45,604 nucleotides of DNA from DASPKT01 sp035626475 (GTDB taxonomy: Bacteria > Pseudomonadota > Alphaproteobacteria > Azospirillales > Azospirillaceae), in contig DASPNP010000028.1 of NCBI GenBank assembly GCA_035626475.1, forward strand, positions 1-45,604, written 5' to 3'. Below the pieces are notes generated by a model, which saw only the letters and a program-made list of their open reading frames with translations, did not search any database and was not told where the DNA came from. Below, piece by piece: positions 36,624-45,099 of this stretch. Each line of letters begins with the position of its first letter. The first letter of the stretch is position 1. Made by a program: the position numbers and the translations under genes.

Positions 36624-36990
36624 GGCCGTGTTGGAGATCCGGTCGTGTGGGTCTCACCCCGGCCGCCACTCTCCACCGTCATCCCGGCGCAAGCCGGGAC
36701 CCAGGGGTTGCAGCCATGGGCGGTCGATGAAGCAGAGAGGCTGGAGCGTGGTGCGTCCTTCGACAAGCTCAGGATGAGGAAAGGTGGATGCCAGGCACTT
36801 CTGGTTCCATCACGCGCAAGCCCGGCCGGGAGCAGCTAAATCACCCTCATCCTGAGCTTGTCGAAGGACGCACAACTCAATCGCTGCCCGTCAAGGTGCG
36901 CTGCATCGGCCGTATCCCGCTGCAACCCCTGGGCCCCGGCCTGCGCCGGGGTGACGGGGGAGATGGCGCCGCGCAGGGATGCCCGTCAAC
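36624..36990. other. Intergenic region after the AlkA-like gene, filled by a nested palindromic repeat
   Basis: No gene was seen in these 367 bases. Almost all of it is nested repeat B (36671-36960). The last 30 bases lie between the repeat and the convergent O-methyltransferase stop. Confidence 0.6.
36671..36960. repeat. Nested palindromic repeat B (same outer module, inner module type 2)
   Basis: Outer arms 36678-36713 and 36920-36955 are inverted copies of the same 36-base unit as in repeat A, with three mismatches between them. The inner palindrome is different: perfect 28-bp arms 36752-36779 and 36845-36872 (core CTTCGACAAGCTCAGGATGA) around a 65-base loop. The segment between the inner and right outer arms (CTGCATCGGCCGTATCCCGC) also matches repeat A. 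The inner core is a sequence type found as dispersed repeats in many proteobacterial genomes. Confidence 0.85.
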
Positions 36991-38034
36991 TCACGGCTTG
37001 ATCCCCACCACCATGCCATGCGTCGCGGTCAGCATCTCCGCCCGGGTCTGGACGAAGCCGGCCTCGCGCATCCAGCCCTGGCAGTCGGCCCCGGAATAGT
37101 CGAAGCCGCCGGGCGTCTCGATCAGCATGTTCAGGCTCATCAGCAGGCCGAAGGCGTTGGTGCGGCGGTCGTCGTCGATCAGCCCGTCATAGACCACCAC
37201 GGCGCCGCCGCTGGGCAGCGCGTCGTAGGCCTTGGCCAGCAGCATGCGCTTCTGCGCCAGGTCCCAGTCGTGCAGGATGTGGCCCATCACGATGACGTCG
37301 GCGCTGGGCAGCGGGTCCTTGAAGAAGTCGCCCGGCTGGAACAGCGCGCGGCTCTCCAGCCCCTTGGCGCGGACATAGGCCTCGAACACCGGCCGGACCG
37401 GCGGCAGGTCGAAGCCGACGGCGGCGAGGTGCTTGTGGCGCGCGGCGATCGCGGCGGTGAGGCCGCCCTGGGCGCAGCCGATGTCGGCGAAGCTGCGGTA
37501 GTCGCCCCAGGTGAACCGCTCGGCCAGCTTGTGGGCCACCGGCAGGCTGACGCCGGTCATGCCCTTCAGGAAGCCCTCGAGCATGTCAGGCGTGGCGTAG
37601 ATGGCGGCGAAGGGGCTGTCGCCCCCGCCCTTGGCCTCGTTCTGCAGCTCGCCGGTGCGCAGCGCCTCGGTGAGATTGGCCCAGAACGGGTAGAGCCGGT
37701 TGTTCGCCATCTCCAGCAGGCCGCCGACATAGCTCTCCTTCGCGCGGTCCAGGTACAGGGCGGCGGCGGGGCTGTTGGCGTAGCGGCCGCCCTCGCGCGT
37801 CAGCACGCCCAGCGCCACCAGCGCGTCCAGGAAGTCGCGGGCGGAGCGGGGGTGCAGGCCCAGCCGCATGGTCAGGCCCTGCAGATCGTCCGGACCCTTG
37901 GCCAGCTCGGTGAAGAGCCCCAGTTCGACCGCGCTGAGCAGGGCCTTGGACGCCCAGAAGCCGAAGCCGAGCTGGAGGATCGCGTCGGGGGTGACGTCGG
38001 GAGTGGGGCTGACGGCCATGTCCGCGCTGCTCAT
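36991..38034 (-). CDS. SAM-dependent O-methyltransferase, COMT-like family
   Basis: It has 347 residues. An N-terminal winged-helix dimerisation domain (about 15-95) is followed by a Methyltransf_2-type Rossmann domain. The SAM-binding motif reads DIGCAQGG (184-191) where the family usually has D-G-GxG, and the acidic residue after strand 2 is in VGFDLPPV. HDW at 255-257 (GHILHDWDL) carries the catalytic-base His typical of plant-type and antibiotic O-methyltransferases. The start at 38034 has AGGACGAAAG upstream; the longer frame to 38097 is less likely. The acceptor is unknown; hydroxylated aromatics or quinone-like compounds are the family norm. No biosynthetic cluster is adjacent. Confidence 0.88.
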   Translation of the reverse strand: MSSADMAVSPTPDVTPDAILQLGFGFWASKALLSAVELGLFTELAKGPDDLQGLTMRLGLHPRSARDFLDALVALGVLTREGGRYANSPAAALYLDRAKESYVGGLLEMANNRLYPFWANLTEALRTGELQNEAKGGGDSPFAAIYATPDMLEGFLKGMTGVSLPVAHKLAERFTWGDYRSFADIGCAQGGLTAAIAARHKHLAAVGFDLPPVRPVFEAYVRAKGLESRALFQPGDFFKDPLPSADVIVMGHILHDWDLAQKRMLLAKAYDALPSGGAVVVYDGLIDDDRRTNAFGLLMSLNMLIETPGGFDYSGADCQGWMREAGFVQTRAEMLTATHGMVVGIKP

Positions 38035-38226
38035 GATCTTTCGTCCTGCAGAGTGATCCCGCACCCCTGTTCTGCGCCGGTACTTGGGCCGGGTCAATCA
38101 GACGGAAGTGATTATCCGTTTTCGATAGATCCTCATTTCAATCGTTGCGCGACGATTACTTACCTTGCCGAAAATGCGGGACGGTTGCCGTCTTGCCGCT
38201 GTTCCCGGATTGAAAGGAGGTGGCCC
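38035..38226. promoter_or_regulatory. Divergent promoter region with an AT-rich dyad
   Basis: These 192 bases separate the O-methyltransferase (minus) from the membrane protein gene (plus). It is locally AT-rich and contains AATCGT-TGCGCG-ACGATT (38140-38157), an operator-like dyad, and CGGA...TCCGTTTT near 38103. No confident -35/-10 pair was found. Confidence 0.35.
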
Positions 38227-38649
38227 ATGCGGAACGCTGTCGGAAGGTCCTCGCCGGCCAGGGGAGCCGGCCGGCATGTCTACCGGCTGCAAGGGTTGTC
38301 GGACCTGGTGCTGGGCGGGGCGGGGCTGTTCGCCGCGGGCTGGACGGCGGCGCTCATGAGCGCGGGTCCGGGAGACTGGCTGGAGCCCGGGCTGCGCCTG
38401 GTCGGCCTGGTGCTGTTCCTGTTCGCGCTCGGCACGCTGGCGCTTTCGGCGGCGCCGGAGAGCCGGGCGGCACGGCGGCTGTTCCCGATATACCCGGCCC
38501 TGAACTGGGGCTACGTCGCCTTCTGTGCTGCCGTGCTGGCATGGTGGCACGAGCGCTGGAGCATGGCCGGCTGGGTCGTCGTCACCGTCACGGCGCTGGG
38601 CGCCGTCGGCTTCGCCCTGGCGCAGCACCGGCTGAACCGGCGCCGCTGA
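38227..38649 (+). CDS. Hypothetical four-helix membrane protein, 140 aa
   Basis: Not recognised. The ATG at 38227 is preceded by AAAGGAGGT, an almost complete anti-16S match, so translation is likely strong. After a basic N-terminus (RSSPARGAGRH), four membrane helices are predicted at about 25-47, 56-75, 88-107 and 113-133, and the C-terminus ends QHRLNRRR. Positively charged ends suggest both termini are cytoplasmic. It is convergent with the EamA gene, stop to stop 4 bases apart. Confidence 0.75.
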   Translation: MRNAVGRSSPARGAGRHVYRLQGLSDLVLGGAGLFAAGWTAALMSAGPGDWLEPGLRLVGLVLFLFALGTLALSAAPESRAARRLFPIYPALNWGYVAFCAAVLAWWHERWSMAGWVVVTVTALGAVGFALAQHRLNRRR

Positions 38650-38653
38650 GCCG

Positions 38654-39535
38654 TCACTCCGCCGGGGCGACCACCGGCGGCTTGCGGGCGGGGAGGACGG
38701 TCAGGGCGAGGCCGGCCAGGATCAGGGCGCAGGCCACCAGCTTCACCGGGGTCATCGCCTCGCCCAGCAGCAGCGCCGCCGAGGACATGCCGAACACGGG
38801 CACCAGTAGCGAGAAGGGCGCGACCAGGCTGGCGCTGTGGTGGCGCAGCAGCCAGCTCCACAGGCCGTAGCCGACGATGGTGGCGCCGACCGCGTTGAAC
38901 AGCACCGCCCCGATGCCCGTCATGTCCATGTGCGCCAGGGCCTCGACGGTGCGCTCCGGCCCGTCGATCACGAGCGACAGGGCCAGCAGCGGCAGCGGCG
39001 GCACTAGGCTCATCCAGACCATCAGCCGCAGCATGTCCGTCGCCTGCGCCCGCTTGATGGCCAGGTTCGCGACCGCCCAGGACAGCCCGGCGCCCAGACA
39101 GCAGACCAGCCCCAGCAGCGGCCCGCCGCCGGGCAGGTTCACCGCGATCAGCAGGATGCCCACGGCCGCCGCGGCGAGGCCGGCCAGCTGCCGCGCCTTC
39201 GGCCGCTCGCGCAGCAGCAGCGCCGCCAGCAGCACGGTGAAGAAGGCCTGGCTCTGCACGACGATGCTGGCGAGGCCGGCCGGCATGCCGATCGCCATGC
39301 CGGTGAAGAGCAGGCCGAACTGCACCGCGCCCAGGCTCATCCCGATCAGGACGATGTAGCGCCAGGCGACCGGCGGCCGGAAGCCCAGCAGGGGCAGGGG
39401 CAGTGCCGCCACGGCGAAGCGCAGCGCCGTGAACAGCAGTGGCGGCAACTCGTCCAGCCCCCAGCGGATGACCACGAAGTTCAGCCCCCAGATGGCCGCG
39501 ACCAGGACGGCGAGCAGGATGTGGGACGGGGGCAT
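38654..39535 (-). CDS. eamA: EamA family exporter (O-acetylserine/cysteine exporter type)
   Basis: This is a drug/metabolite-superfamily exporter, 293 residues with ten helices in two EamA repeats (about 5-135 and 145-285). It resembles E. coli EamA (YdeD) closely in WGLNFVVIRWGLDELPPLL, GMPAGLASIVVQSQAFFTVLLAALLLRER, ATIVGYGLWSWLL and APFSLLVPVFGMSSAALLLGE. Export of cysteine-pathway metabolites is inferred from that resemblance; other small amino-acid-like substrates are possible. It is divergent from dnaE across 234 bases, in which no riboswitch was recognised. Confidence 0.87.
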   Translation of the reverse strand: MPPSHILLAVLVAAIWGLNFVVIRWGLDELPPLLFTALRFAVAALPLPLLGFRPPVAWRYIVLIGMSLGAVQFGLLFTGMAIGMPAGLASIVVQSQAFFTVLLAALLLRERPKARQLAGLAAAAVGILLIAVNLPGGGPLLGLVCCLGAGLSWAVANLAIKRAQATDMLRLMVWMSLVPPLPLLALSLVIDGPERTVEALAHMDMTGIGAVLFNAVGATIVGYGLWSWLLRHHSASLVAPFSLLVPVFGMSSAALLLGEAMTPVKLVACALILAGLALTVLPARKPPVVAPAE

Positions 39536-39769
39536 GGCTTGCTTCCGAGTCGAGGCGGCGAGGGGAAGCCTGCACCCGTCCGGTGCCGTGGGAGAAGAGT
39601 CCGCACCCGAATGGCTGGGTTGCGCCGACCCGGCCGGGCTGTCCCTTCCGGGCCATGGCCGTGCGCTTCGCGTGACCGTTCCATCGGCTGCGTGCGGATG
39701 CCGGACGGGGATGGTAGGCTGCCGCCGTTCATCCGCTTTCCGCCCGTTTCCTCAGGGACCTGCGCCGCC

Positions 39770-42700
39770 TTGACCACCGAGCCCGGCTTCATCCATCTGC
39801 GCGTCCACTCCGCCTACTCGCTCTCCGAAGGGGCGATCAAGGTCAAGGAGCTGATCAAGCTCTGCACCAAGAAGGGCATGCCCGCGGTCGCCGTGACCGA
39901 CACGGGCAACCTGTTCGGCTGCCTGGAATTCGCGATGGCGGCGTCCGACGCGGGCGTGCAGCCCATCGTCGGCTGCCAGATGTGGGTGACCAAGGTCGGC
40001 CCCGCCGCGCGCACCGCCGGCCGCGGCAACAGCTCCCAGGCCGACCAGCTGGTGCTGCTGGTGCAGAGCGCGCGGGGCTACGCCAACATCATGGAGCTGA
40101 TCTCCAAGGCGTACCTGGAGACCGAGCCCGGCGTGCTGCCGCAGATCTCCGTGGACGACCTGGAGGGCAGGAGCGAGGGGCTGATCGCGCTGACCGGCGG
40201 GCCGCAGGGCGGCGTCGGGCGGCTGCTGGCCGAGGGGCAGAAGCCGGCGGCCGAGGAGCTGCTGCTGCGCCTGAAGGGCCTGTTCCCCGACCGGCTCTAT
40301 GTCGAGCTGATGCGCCACGGCGACAACCCGATCGGCCGGATCGAGGACAAGATCGAGCCGGAGCTGATCGACCTCGCCTACGCCCACGGCCTGCCGCTGG
40401 TGGCGACCAACGACTGCTACTTCGCCAGCGCCGACATGTACGAGGCGCACGATGCGCTGCTCTGCATCGCCGAGGGCGCCTACGTCATGCAGGAGGAGCG
40501 CCGGCGCCTGACGCCGGAGCATTACTTCAAGTCGGCCGAGGAGATGCGCGAGCTCTTCCGGGACATCCCGGAGGCGGTCGACAATACGGTGGTGATCGCG
40601 CGCCGCTGCGCCTACATGCCGAAGAAGATCAACCCGATCCTACCGGCCTTCGTGGCCGGTTCCGACAAGGAGGAGCAGGAGCGGCTGGAGGCCGAGGAGC
40701 TGCGCCGCCAGGGCCATGAGGGCCTGACCTGGCGGCTGGAGAAGTACGTCTTCACCGCGGACATGGACGCCGAAAAGAAGGCGGCCGTCGAGAAGGAATA
40801 CCGGGCGCGGCTGGACTTCGAGCTGGACGTCATCGCCCGGATGAAGTTCCCCGGCTACTTCCTGATCGTGTCGGACTTCATCAAATGGGCGAAGGAGCAC
40901 GGCATCCCGGTCGGTCCGGGCCGCGGCTCGGGCGCCGGCTCGCTGGTCGCCTGGTCACTGCTCATCACCGACCTGGATCCCATCCGCTACGGCCTGCTGT
41001 TCGAGCGCTTCCTGAACCCGGAACGCGTGTCGATGCCCGACTTCGACGTCGACTTCTGCCAGGACCGCCGCGAAGAGGTCATCCGCTACACCCAGAACAA
41101 GTACGGCCACGACCGCGTCGGCCAGATCATCACCTTCGGAAAGCTGCAGGCGAGGGCGGTGGTGCGCGACGTCGGCCGCGTGCTGCAGATGCCCTACGGC
41201 CAAGTCGACAAGATCTGCAAGCTGATCCCGAACAACCCGGCCAATCCGGTCACGCTGCAGGAGGCGATCGACGGCGAGCCGCTGCTGCAGGAGATGCGCC
41301 GCTCGGACGAAACCACCGGCCGGCTGATCGACACCGCGCTGAAGCTGGAGGGGCTGTACCGCCACGCCTCGACCCACGCCGCCGGCGTGGTGATCGGCGA
41401 CCGGCCGCTGGACAAGCTGGTGCCGATGTACCGCGATCCGCGCTCGGACATGCCGGTCACCCAGTTCAACATGAAGTATGTCGAGCTGGCCGGGCTGGTG
41501 AAGTTCGACTTCCTGGGTCTGAAGACCCTGACGGTGCTGCAGAAGGCGGTGGAGCTGATCCGGCCGAAATGGCCGGAGATCGACCTGCTGAATCTCGACC
41601 TGCACGACGAGAAGACCTACGCGCTGCTGGGCCGGGCCGAGACCTCGGGCGTGTTCCAGCTGGAAAGCTCGGGCATGCGCGACGTGCTGCGCCGCATGAA
41701 GCCGAACCGGATCGAGGACATCATCGCGCTGGTGTCGCTCTACCGCCCCGGCCCGATGGACAACATCCCCAAGTACATCGCCGTCAAGGACGAGAAGGAG
41801 AAGCCCGACTACATGCACCCGGCCCTGGAGCCGATCCTGAAGGAGACCTTCGGGATCATGGTGTACCAGGAGCAGGTCATGCAGATCGCCCAGGTGCTGG
41901 CCGGCTACAGCCTCGGCGGCGCCGACCTGCTGCGCCGCGCCATGGGCAAGAAGATCAAGGAGGAGATGGACCGCGAGCGCGGCAAGTTCATCGAGGGCGC
42001 CAAGAAGAACGGCGTCGACGAGGAGCAGGCCGGCCTGATCTTCGACCAGGTGAACAAGTTCGCCGGCTACGGCTTCAACAAGTCGCACGCGGCCGCCTAT
42101 GCGCTGGTCGCCTACCAGACGGCGTACCTGAAGGCCAACTACCCGGTCGAGTTCATGGCGGCGACCATGACGCTCGACCTCGGCAATACCGACAAGCTGA
42201 ACCAGTTCCGCCAGGAGCTGGTGCGCCTGAAGGTCAAGCTGCTGCCGCCGGACGTGAACAAGTCGGGCGAGATCTTCCGGGTGGAGGCGCTGCCTGACGG
42301 CAAGCTCGCCATCCGCTACGCGCTCGCTGCCGTGAAGGGCGTAGGCATGCCGGCAATGCAGGCGCTGGTGGCCGAGCGGGACGCGAACGGACCGTTCAAG
42401 GATGTGTTCGACTTCGCCCGGCGCATGGACACCAAGGTGATCAACAAGCGCCAGCTGGAGAACCTGGTCTGCGCCGGCGCCTTCGACAGCCTGAACCCGA
42501 ACCGCAACCAGGTCCATTCCGGGATCGAGACGATCATGCGCTTCGCCCAGTCGGCCGCGGCCGAGCGGGAGAGCGGCATGCAGAGCCTGTTCGGCGGCCC
42601 GTCCGGCGGAGCGCTCAAGGCGCCCGACCTGCCGCGCATCGCCGACTGGGACGCGCTGGAGAAGCTGCGGCACGAGTTCGAGGCGATCGGCTTCTACCTG

Positions 42701-43279
42701 TCCGCCCATCCGCTGGATGGATTCGCGGTGGCGCTGGGCCGGCTGAAGGTGGTGCGCTTCGCCGACCTGCCGGCCCAGCTGGCCAAGGGCGGCTCGACCC
42801 GCTTCCGCATGGCCGGTGTGGTGGTGGCCCGGCAGGAGCGGACGGCCAAGAGCGGCAACCGCTTCGCCTTCGTCTCCATGTCCGACAGCTCGGGCGTCTT
42901 CGAGGTCACGCTGTTCAGCGAGCAGCTGGCCCCGGCGCGCGAGCTGCTGGAGCCCGGCAAGGCCGTGCTGCTCTATGTCGACGTGCAGATGAACGGCGAG
43001 GAGATGCGGCTGACCGGCGCCCAGGTGACGGCGCTGGACGAGGAGGTCGCCAAGGCCGCCGCCGGGCTGAAGGTGATCCTGCGCGATCCCGAGCCCGTGC
43101 CCGGTCTGCAGACCGTCCTGAAGCGCTTCCCGCCCGGCAAGGGCAAGGTCTACATCACCGTAGAGCTGGACCGCGACCGGGAGGTCGAGGTCGTGCTGCC
43201 GCAGAGCTACCAGATCACCGCCTCGTCGCGGCAGGCCATCAAGGCCATCCCGGGCGTGGTGGAGGTGATGGAGCTCTAG
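39770..43279 (+). CDS. dnaE: DNA polymerase III alpha subunit
   Basis: This is the replicative polymerase catalytic subunit. It has 1169 residues from the TTG at 39770 (MTTEPGFIHLRVHSAYSLSEG), close to the 1160 of E. coli. An ATG at 39698 would add 24 atypical residues. The N-terminal PHP domain begins HLRVHSAYS. The polymerase catalytic aspartates are D424 and D426 in MPDFDVDFCQDRREE, equivalent to E. coli D401/D403. The thumb, fingers and beta-binding regions follow, with the OB-fold near residues 1000-1080 (FRMAGVVVARQERTAKSGNRFAFVSM). The stop shares CTAG with the convergent gene's stop. Confidence 0.97.
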   Translation: MTTEPGFIHLRVHSAYSLSEGAIKVKELIKLCTKKGMPAVAVTDTGNLFGCLEFAMAASDAGVQPIVGCQMWVTKVGPAARTAGRGNSSQADQLVLLVQSARGYANIMELISKAYLETEPGVLPQISVDDLEGRSEGLIALTGGPQGGVGRLLAEGQKPAAEELLLRLKGLFPDRLYVELMRHGDNPIGRIEDKIEPELIDLAYAHGLPLVATNDCYFASADMYEAHDALLCIAEGAYVMQEERRRLTPEHYFKSAEEMRELFRDIPEAVDNTVVIARRCAYMPKKINPILPAFVAGSDKEEQERLEAEELRRQGHEGLTWRLEKYVFTADMDAEKKAAVEKEYRARLDFELDVIARMKFPGYFLIVSDFIKWAKEHGIPVGPGRGSGAGSLVAWSLLITDLDPIRYGLLFERFLNPERVSMPDFDVDFCQDRREEVIRYTQNKYGHDRVGQIITFGKLQARAVVRDVGRVLQMPYGQVDKICKLIPNNPANPVTLQEAIDGEPLLQEMRRSDETTGRLIDTALKLEGLYRHASTHAAGVVIGDRPLDKLVPMYRDPRSDMPVTQFNMKYVELAGLVKFDFLGLKTLTVLQKAVELIRPKWPEIDLLNLDLHDEKTYALLGRAETSGVFQLESSGMRDVLRRMKPNRIEDIIALVSLYRPGPMDNIPKYIAVKDEKEKPDYMHPALEPILKETFGIMVYQEQVMQIAQVLAGYSLGGADLLRRAMGKKIKEEMDRERGKFIEGAKKNGVDEEQAGLIFDQVNKFAGYGFNKSHAAAYALVAYQTAYLKANYPVEFMAATMTLDLGNTDKLNQFRQELVRLKVKLLPPDVNKSGEIFRVEALPDGKLAIRYALAAVKGVGMPAMQALVAERDANGPFKDVFDFARRMDTKVINKRQLENLVCAGAFDSLNPNRNQVHSGIETIMRFAQSAAAERESGMQSLFGGPSGGALKAPDLPRIADWDALEKLRHEFEAIGFYLSAHPLDGFAVALGRLKVVRFADLPAQLAKGGSTRFRMAGVVVARQERTAKSGNRFAFVSMSDSSGVFEVTLFSEQLAPARELLEPGKAVLLYVDVQMNGEEMRLTGAQVTALDEEVAKAAAGLKVILRDPEPVPGLQTVLKRFPPGKGKVYITVELDRDREVEVVLPQSYQITASSRQAIKAIPGVVEVMEL

Positions 43280-43878
43280 CCCGGCACCCGGCTGGTCAGG
43301 ATCTCCACCGCCTCGGCCAGCCGCGTGCCGTCCGTGGCGGTCAGCACGGTATGGCGGGCGTGGAGGCGGGTGCCCTGGGGCACGTCCAGCAGCAGCGCCA
43401 GCGGCAGGTCGGCCTGCAGCATCATGTAAAGGTCGGGCTCGCTGCGGAACGCGATGCCGCTGCGGGCCAGCAGGGCCCCGAACGGCACGGTGCCCTGGGC
43501 GACCTGCCCGCGCAGCGGCTCCGGCAGGGGCGCCAGCTCGATGGCGATCAGCCCGATCTCGGCTGCGACCCCGGAATAGCCGCCGCGCAGCAGCACGGCG
43601 CGGCTGACCCGGTCGCCCGCCTGCTGGGTGCTCAACACCTCCAGCCCCATCGGCTCGGCCCAGTGCGCCTCCAGCGCGGCGGTCATGCCGCCGGTGTGCG
43701 CCAGCAGCCGGCGGACCGGTTCCGGCAGCATCGACTCGTCGAGATCCGTCAGGGCGGGCACGACGAAGCCGGAGGCGGTCAGCCACGCCTGCACCCGGTC
43801 GAGCGCGGAGGGCGGCGGCGGGACGTCGAGGTCCATCTCGGGGGCCATGTCTGGCATGGGTGCGGTGGCGGCCTTCAT
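43276..43878 (-). CDS. Chorismate pyruvate-lyase-like (UbiC/DUF98-type) protein
   Basis: It has 200 residues from the ATG at 43878; internal ATGs at codons 8, 11 and 15 are also possible, and none has a clear ribosome binding site. The body from about residue 28 resembles the chorismate lyase fold: LAHTGGMTAALEAHWAEPMGLEVLSTQQ, then RAVLLRGG, a central AEIGLIAIELAPLPEPLR, PFGALLARSGIAFRSEPDLYMMLQADLPLA, and a C-terminal ARHTVLTATDGTRLAEAVEIL. The family converts chorismate to 4-hydroxybenzoate for ubiquinone, which would suit an organism with complex I. The assignment is by remote pattern only. It lies tail to tail with dnaE. Confidence 0.65.
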   Translation of the reverse strand: MKAATAPMPDMAPEMDLDVPPPPSALDRVQAWLTASGFVVPALTDLDESMLPEPVRRLLAHTGGMTAALEAHWAEPMGLEVLSTQQAGDRVSRAVLLRGGYSGVAAEIGLIAIELAPLPEPLRGQVAQGTVPFGALLARSGIAFRSEPDLYMMLQADLPLALLLDVPQGTRLHARHTVLTATDGTRLAEAVEILTSRVPG

Positions 43879-44195
43879 GGCGCGGGACCATAGGGCAGGG
43901 CGCCCCGATTCGCCAGAGTTTCGCCCGTCCCGCCCGGCGCGAACGCGCCCTGCGTTCCCCGCATGCGGCGGCGGCGCGCCATGCCCGCCTCCAAACCGGC
44001 TGCGGGGTTGCATTCGGGCCCCGGGGGGAGTATCTAACCGCCCGTCGTCAATCCCGCACGCGGGCTTGCGGTGCGCTCGCTCATTCCCGCGACGCCCCGC
44101 TCCGGTGTTGGAACCCCAGTCCTCGGACACACGTCCCAGGACGAAGGTCCCGACAGCGCCCGCGGAGGAATAACCGGAAAAAGGTCTCTCAAATC
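43879..44195. other. Intergenic region holding the rpsB leader
   Basis: No gene was seen in these 317 bases. A weak promoter-like pair (TTGCAT 44008-44013, 17 bases, TATCTA 44031-44036) could drive rpsB, with a leader of about 150 bases. The end of the leader holds GCGGAGGAATAACCGGAAAAAGG before the rpsB start. A mirror promoter for the minus-strand gene was not found. Confidence 0.35.
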
Positions 44196-44969
44196 ATGGC
44201 TATGCCGACCTACACCATGCGCCAGCTCCTCGAAGCCGGCGTCCATTTCGGCCACCACACCCGCCGCTGGAACCCGAAGATGGCGCCGTTCCTCTTCGGC
44301 GTGCGCAACGGCGTGCACATCATCGACCTCGAGCAGACGCACCCGATGCTGGGCCGCGCCATGCAGGCCGTGCGCGACGTCGTCGCCGGCGGCGGCCGCG
44401 TCCTGTTCGTCGGCACCAAGCGCCAGGCGTCGGAGAAGGTCGCCGAGGCTGCCTCGCGCTGCGGCCAGTACTACGTGAACCACCGCTGGCTCGGCGGCAT
44501 GCTCACCAACTGGAAGACCATCTCCCAGTCCATCAAGCGCCTGCGCGAGATGGAGGAGATGCTGGACGGCCAGGTGGCCGGCCTGACCAAGAAGGAGCTG
44601 CTGAACCGGACCCGCGACCGCGAGAAGCTGGAGCGGGCGCTGGGCGGCATCAAGGAGATGGGCGGCCTGCCGGACATCCTGTTCATCATCGACACCAACA
44701 AGGAGTCGATCGCCGTTCAGGAAGCCAACAAGCTGGGCATCCCCGTCGTCGCCGTGATCGACAGCAACAGCGATCCGGAAGGCATCACCTTCCCGATCCC
44801 GGGCAACGATGACGCTCTGCGCGCCATCGACATGTACTGCGACATGATCTCGGGCGCGGTGCTCGACGGCCTGCAGGCCGAGATGAGCGCCGCCGGCATC
44901 GACGTCGGCGCGGCCGAGCAGGCCCCGACCGAGGACCTGCCGGCCGAGGGCGAGGCCGCCCAGGCCTGA
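44196..44969 (+). CDS. rpsB: 30S ribosomal protein S2
   Basis: It is an essential small-subunit protein. It has 257 residues beginning MAMPTYTMRQLLEAGVHFGHHTRRWNPKM, which contains the family signature; the second signature PDILFIIDTNKESIAVQEANKLGIPVVAVIDSNSDPE is intact. The C-terminal 25 residues are an acidic Ala/Glu-rich tail (EQAPTEDLPAEGEAAQA), longer than in E. coli. It is followed by tsf, the universal bacterial order. The frame upstream of 44196 is open but unrelated. Confidence 0.97.
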   Translation: MAMPTYTMRQLLEAGVHFGHHTRRWNPKMAPFLFGVRNGVHIIDLEQTHPMLGRAMQAVRDVVAGGGRVLFVGTKRQASEKVAEAASRCGQYYVNHRWLGGMLTNWKTISQSIKRLREMEEMLDGQVAGLTKKELLNRTRDREKLERALGGIKEMGGLPDILFIIDTNKESIAVQEANKLGIPVVAVIDSNSDPEGITFPIPGNDDALRAIDMYCDMISGAVLDGLQAEMSAAGIDVGAAEQAPTEDLPAEGEAAQA

Positions 44970-44982
44970 GTGACGTGACGAT

Positions 44983-45067
44983 CGGCCGGGCCGGCCCCTT
45001 CTGAGGAGGGGACGGTCCGGCCGTTGTGCTGTTTGGCCGGGCCCCATAGCCCCGAGGGGCGGGCCCG
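44983..45067 (+). other. Two hairpins between rpsB and tsf
   Basis: The first is a 16-bp stem with one mismatch (44983-44998 with 45008-45023), followed by TTGTGCTGTTT. The second is CGGGCCC/GGGCCCG (45038-45044, 45061-45067) enclosing GCCCC/GGGGC. They could act as a partial terminator or mRNA stabiliser that sets S2 and EF-Ts ratios; this role is inferred. Confidence 0.5.
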
Positions 45068-45099
45068 TTCCCACCGACCGATAGAGCTGGAGAGAGAAG

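Noticed and set aside
39536..39769. Possible riboswitch in the eamA leader
   Set aside because: Fragments such as CTGAGGAAACGGG resembled known motifs, but no full cobalamin, TPP, SAM-II or SAH core could be assembled.
40955..43891. Minus-strand open frame of 978 codons opposite dnaE
   Set aside because: Shadow of dnaE; no family-like segments, and it runs across the real convergent gene at 43276-43878 in another frame.
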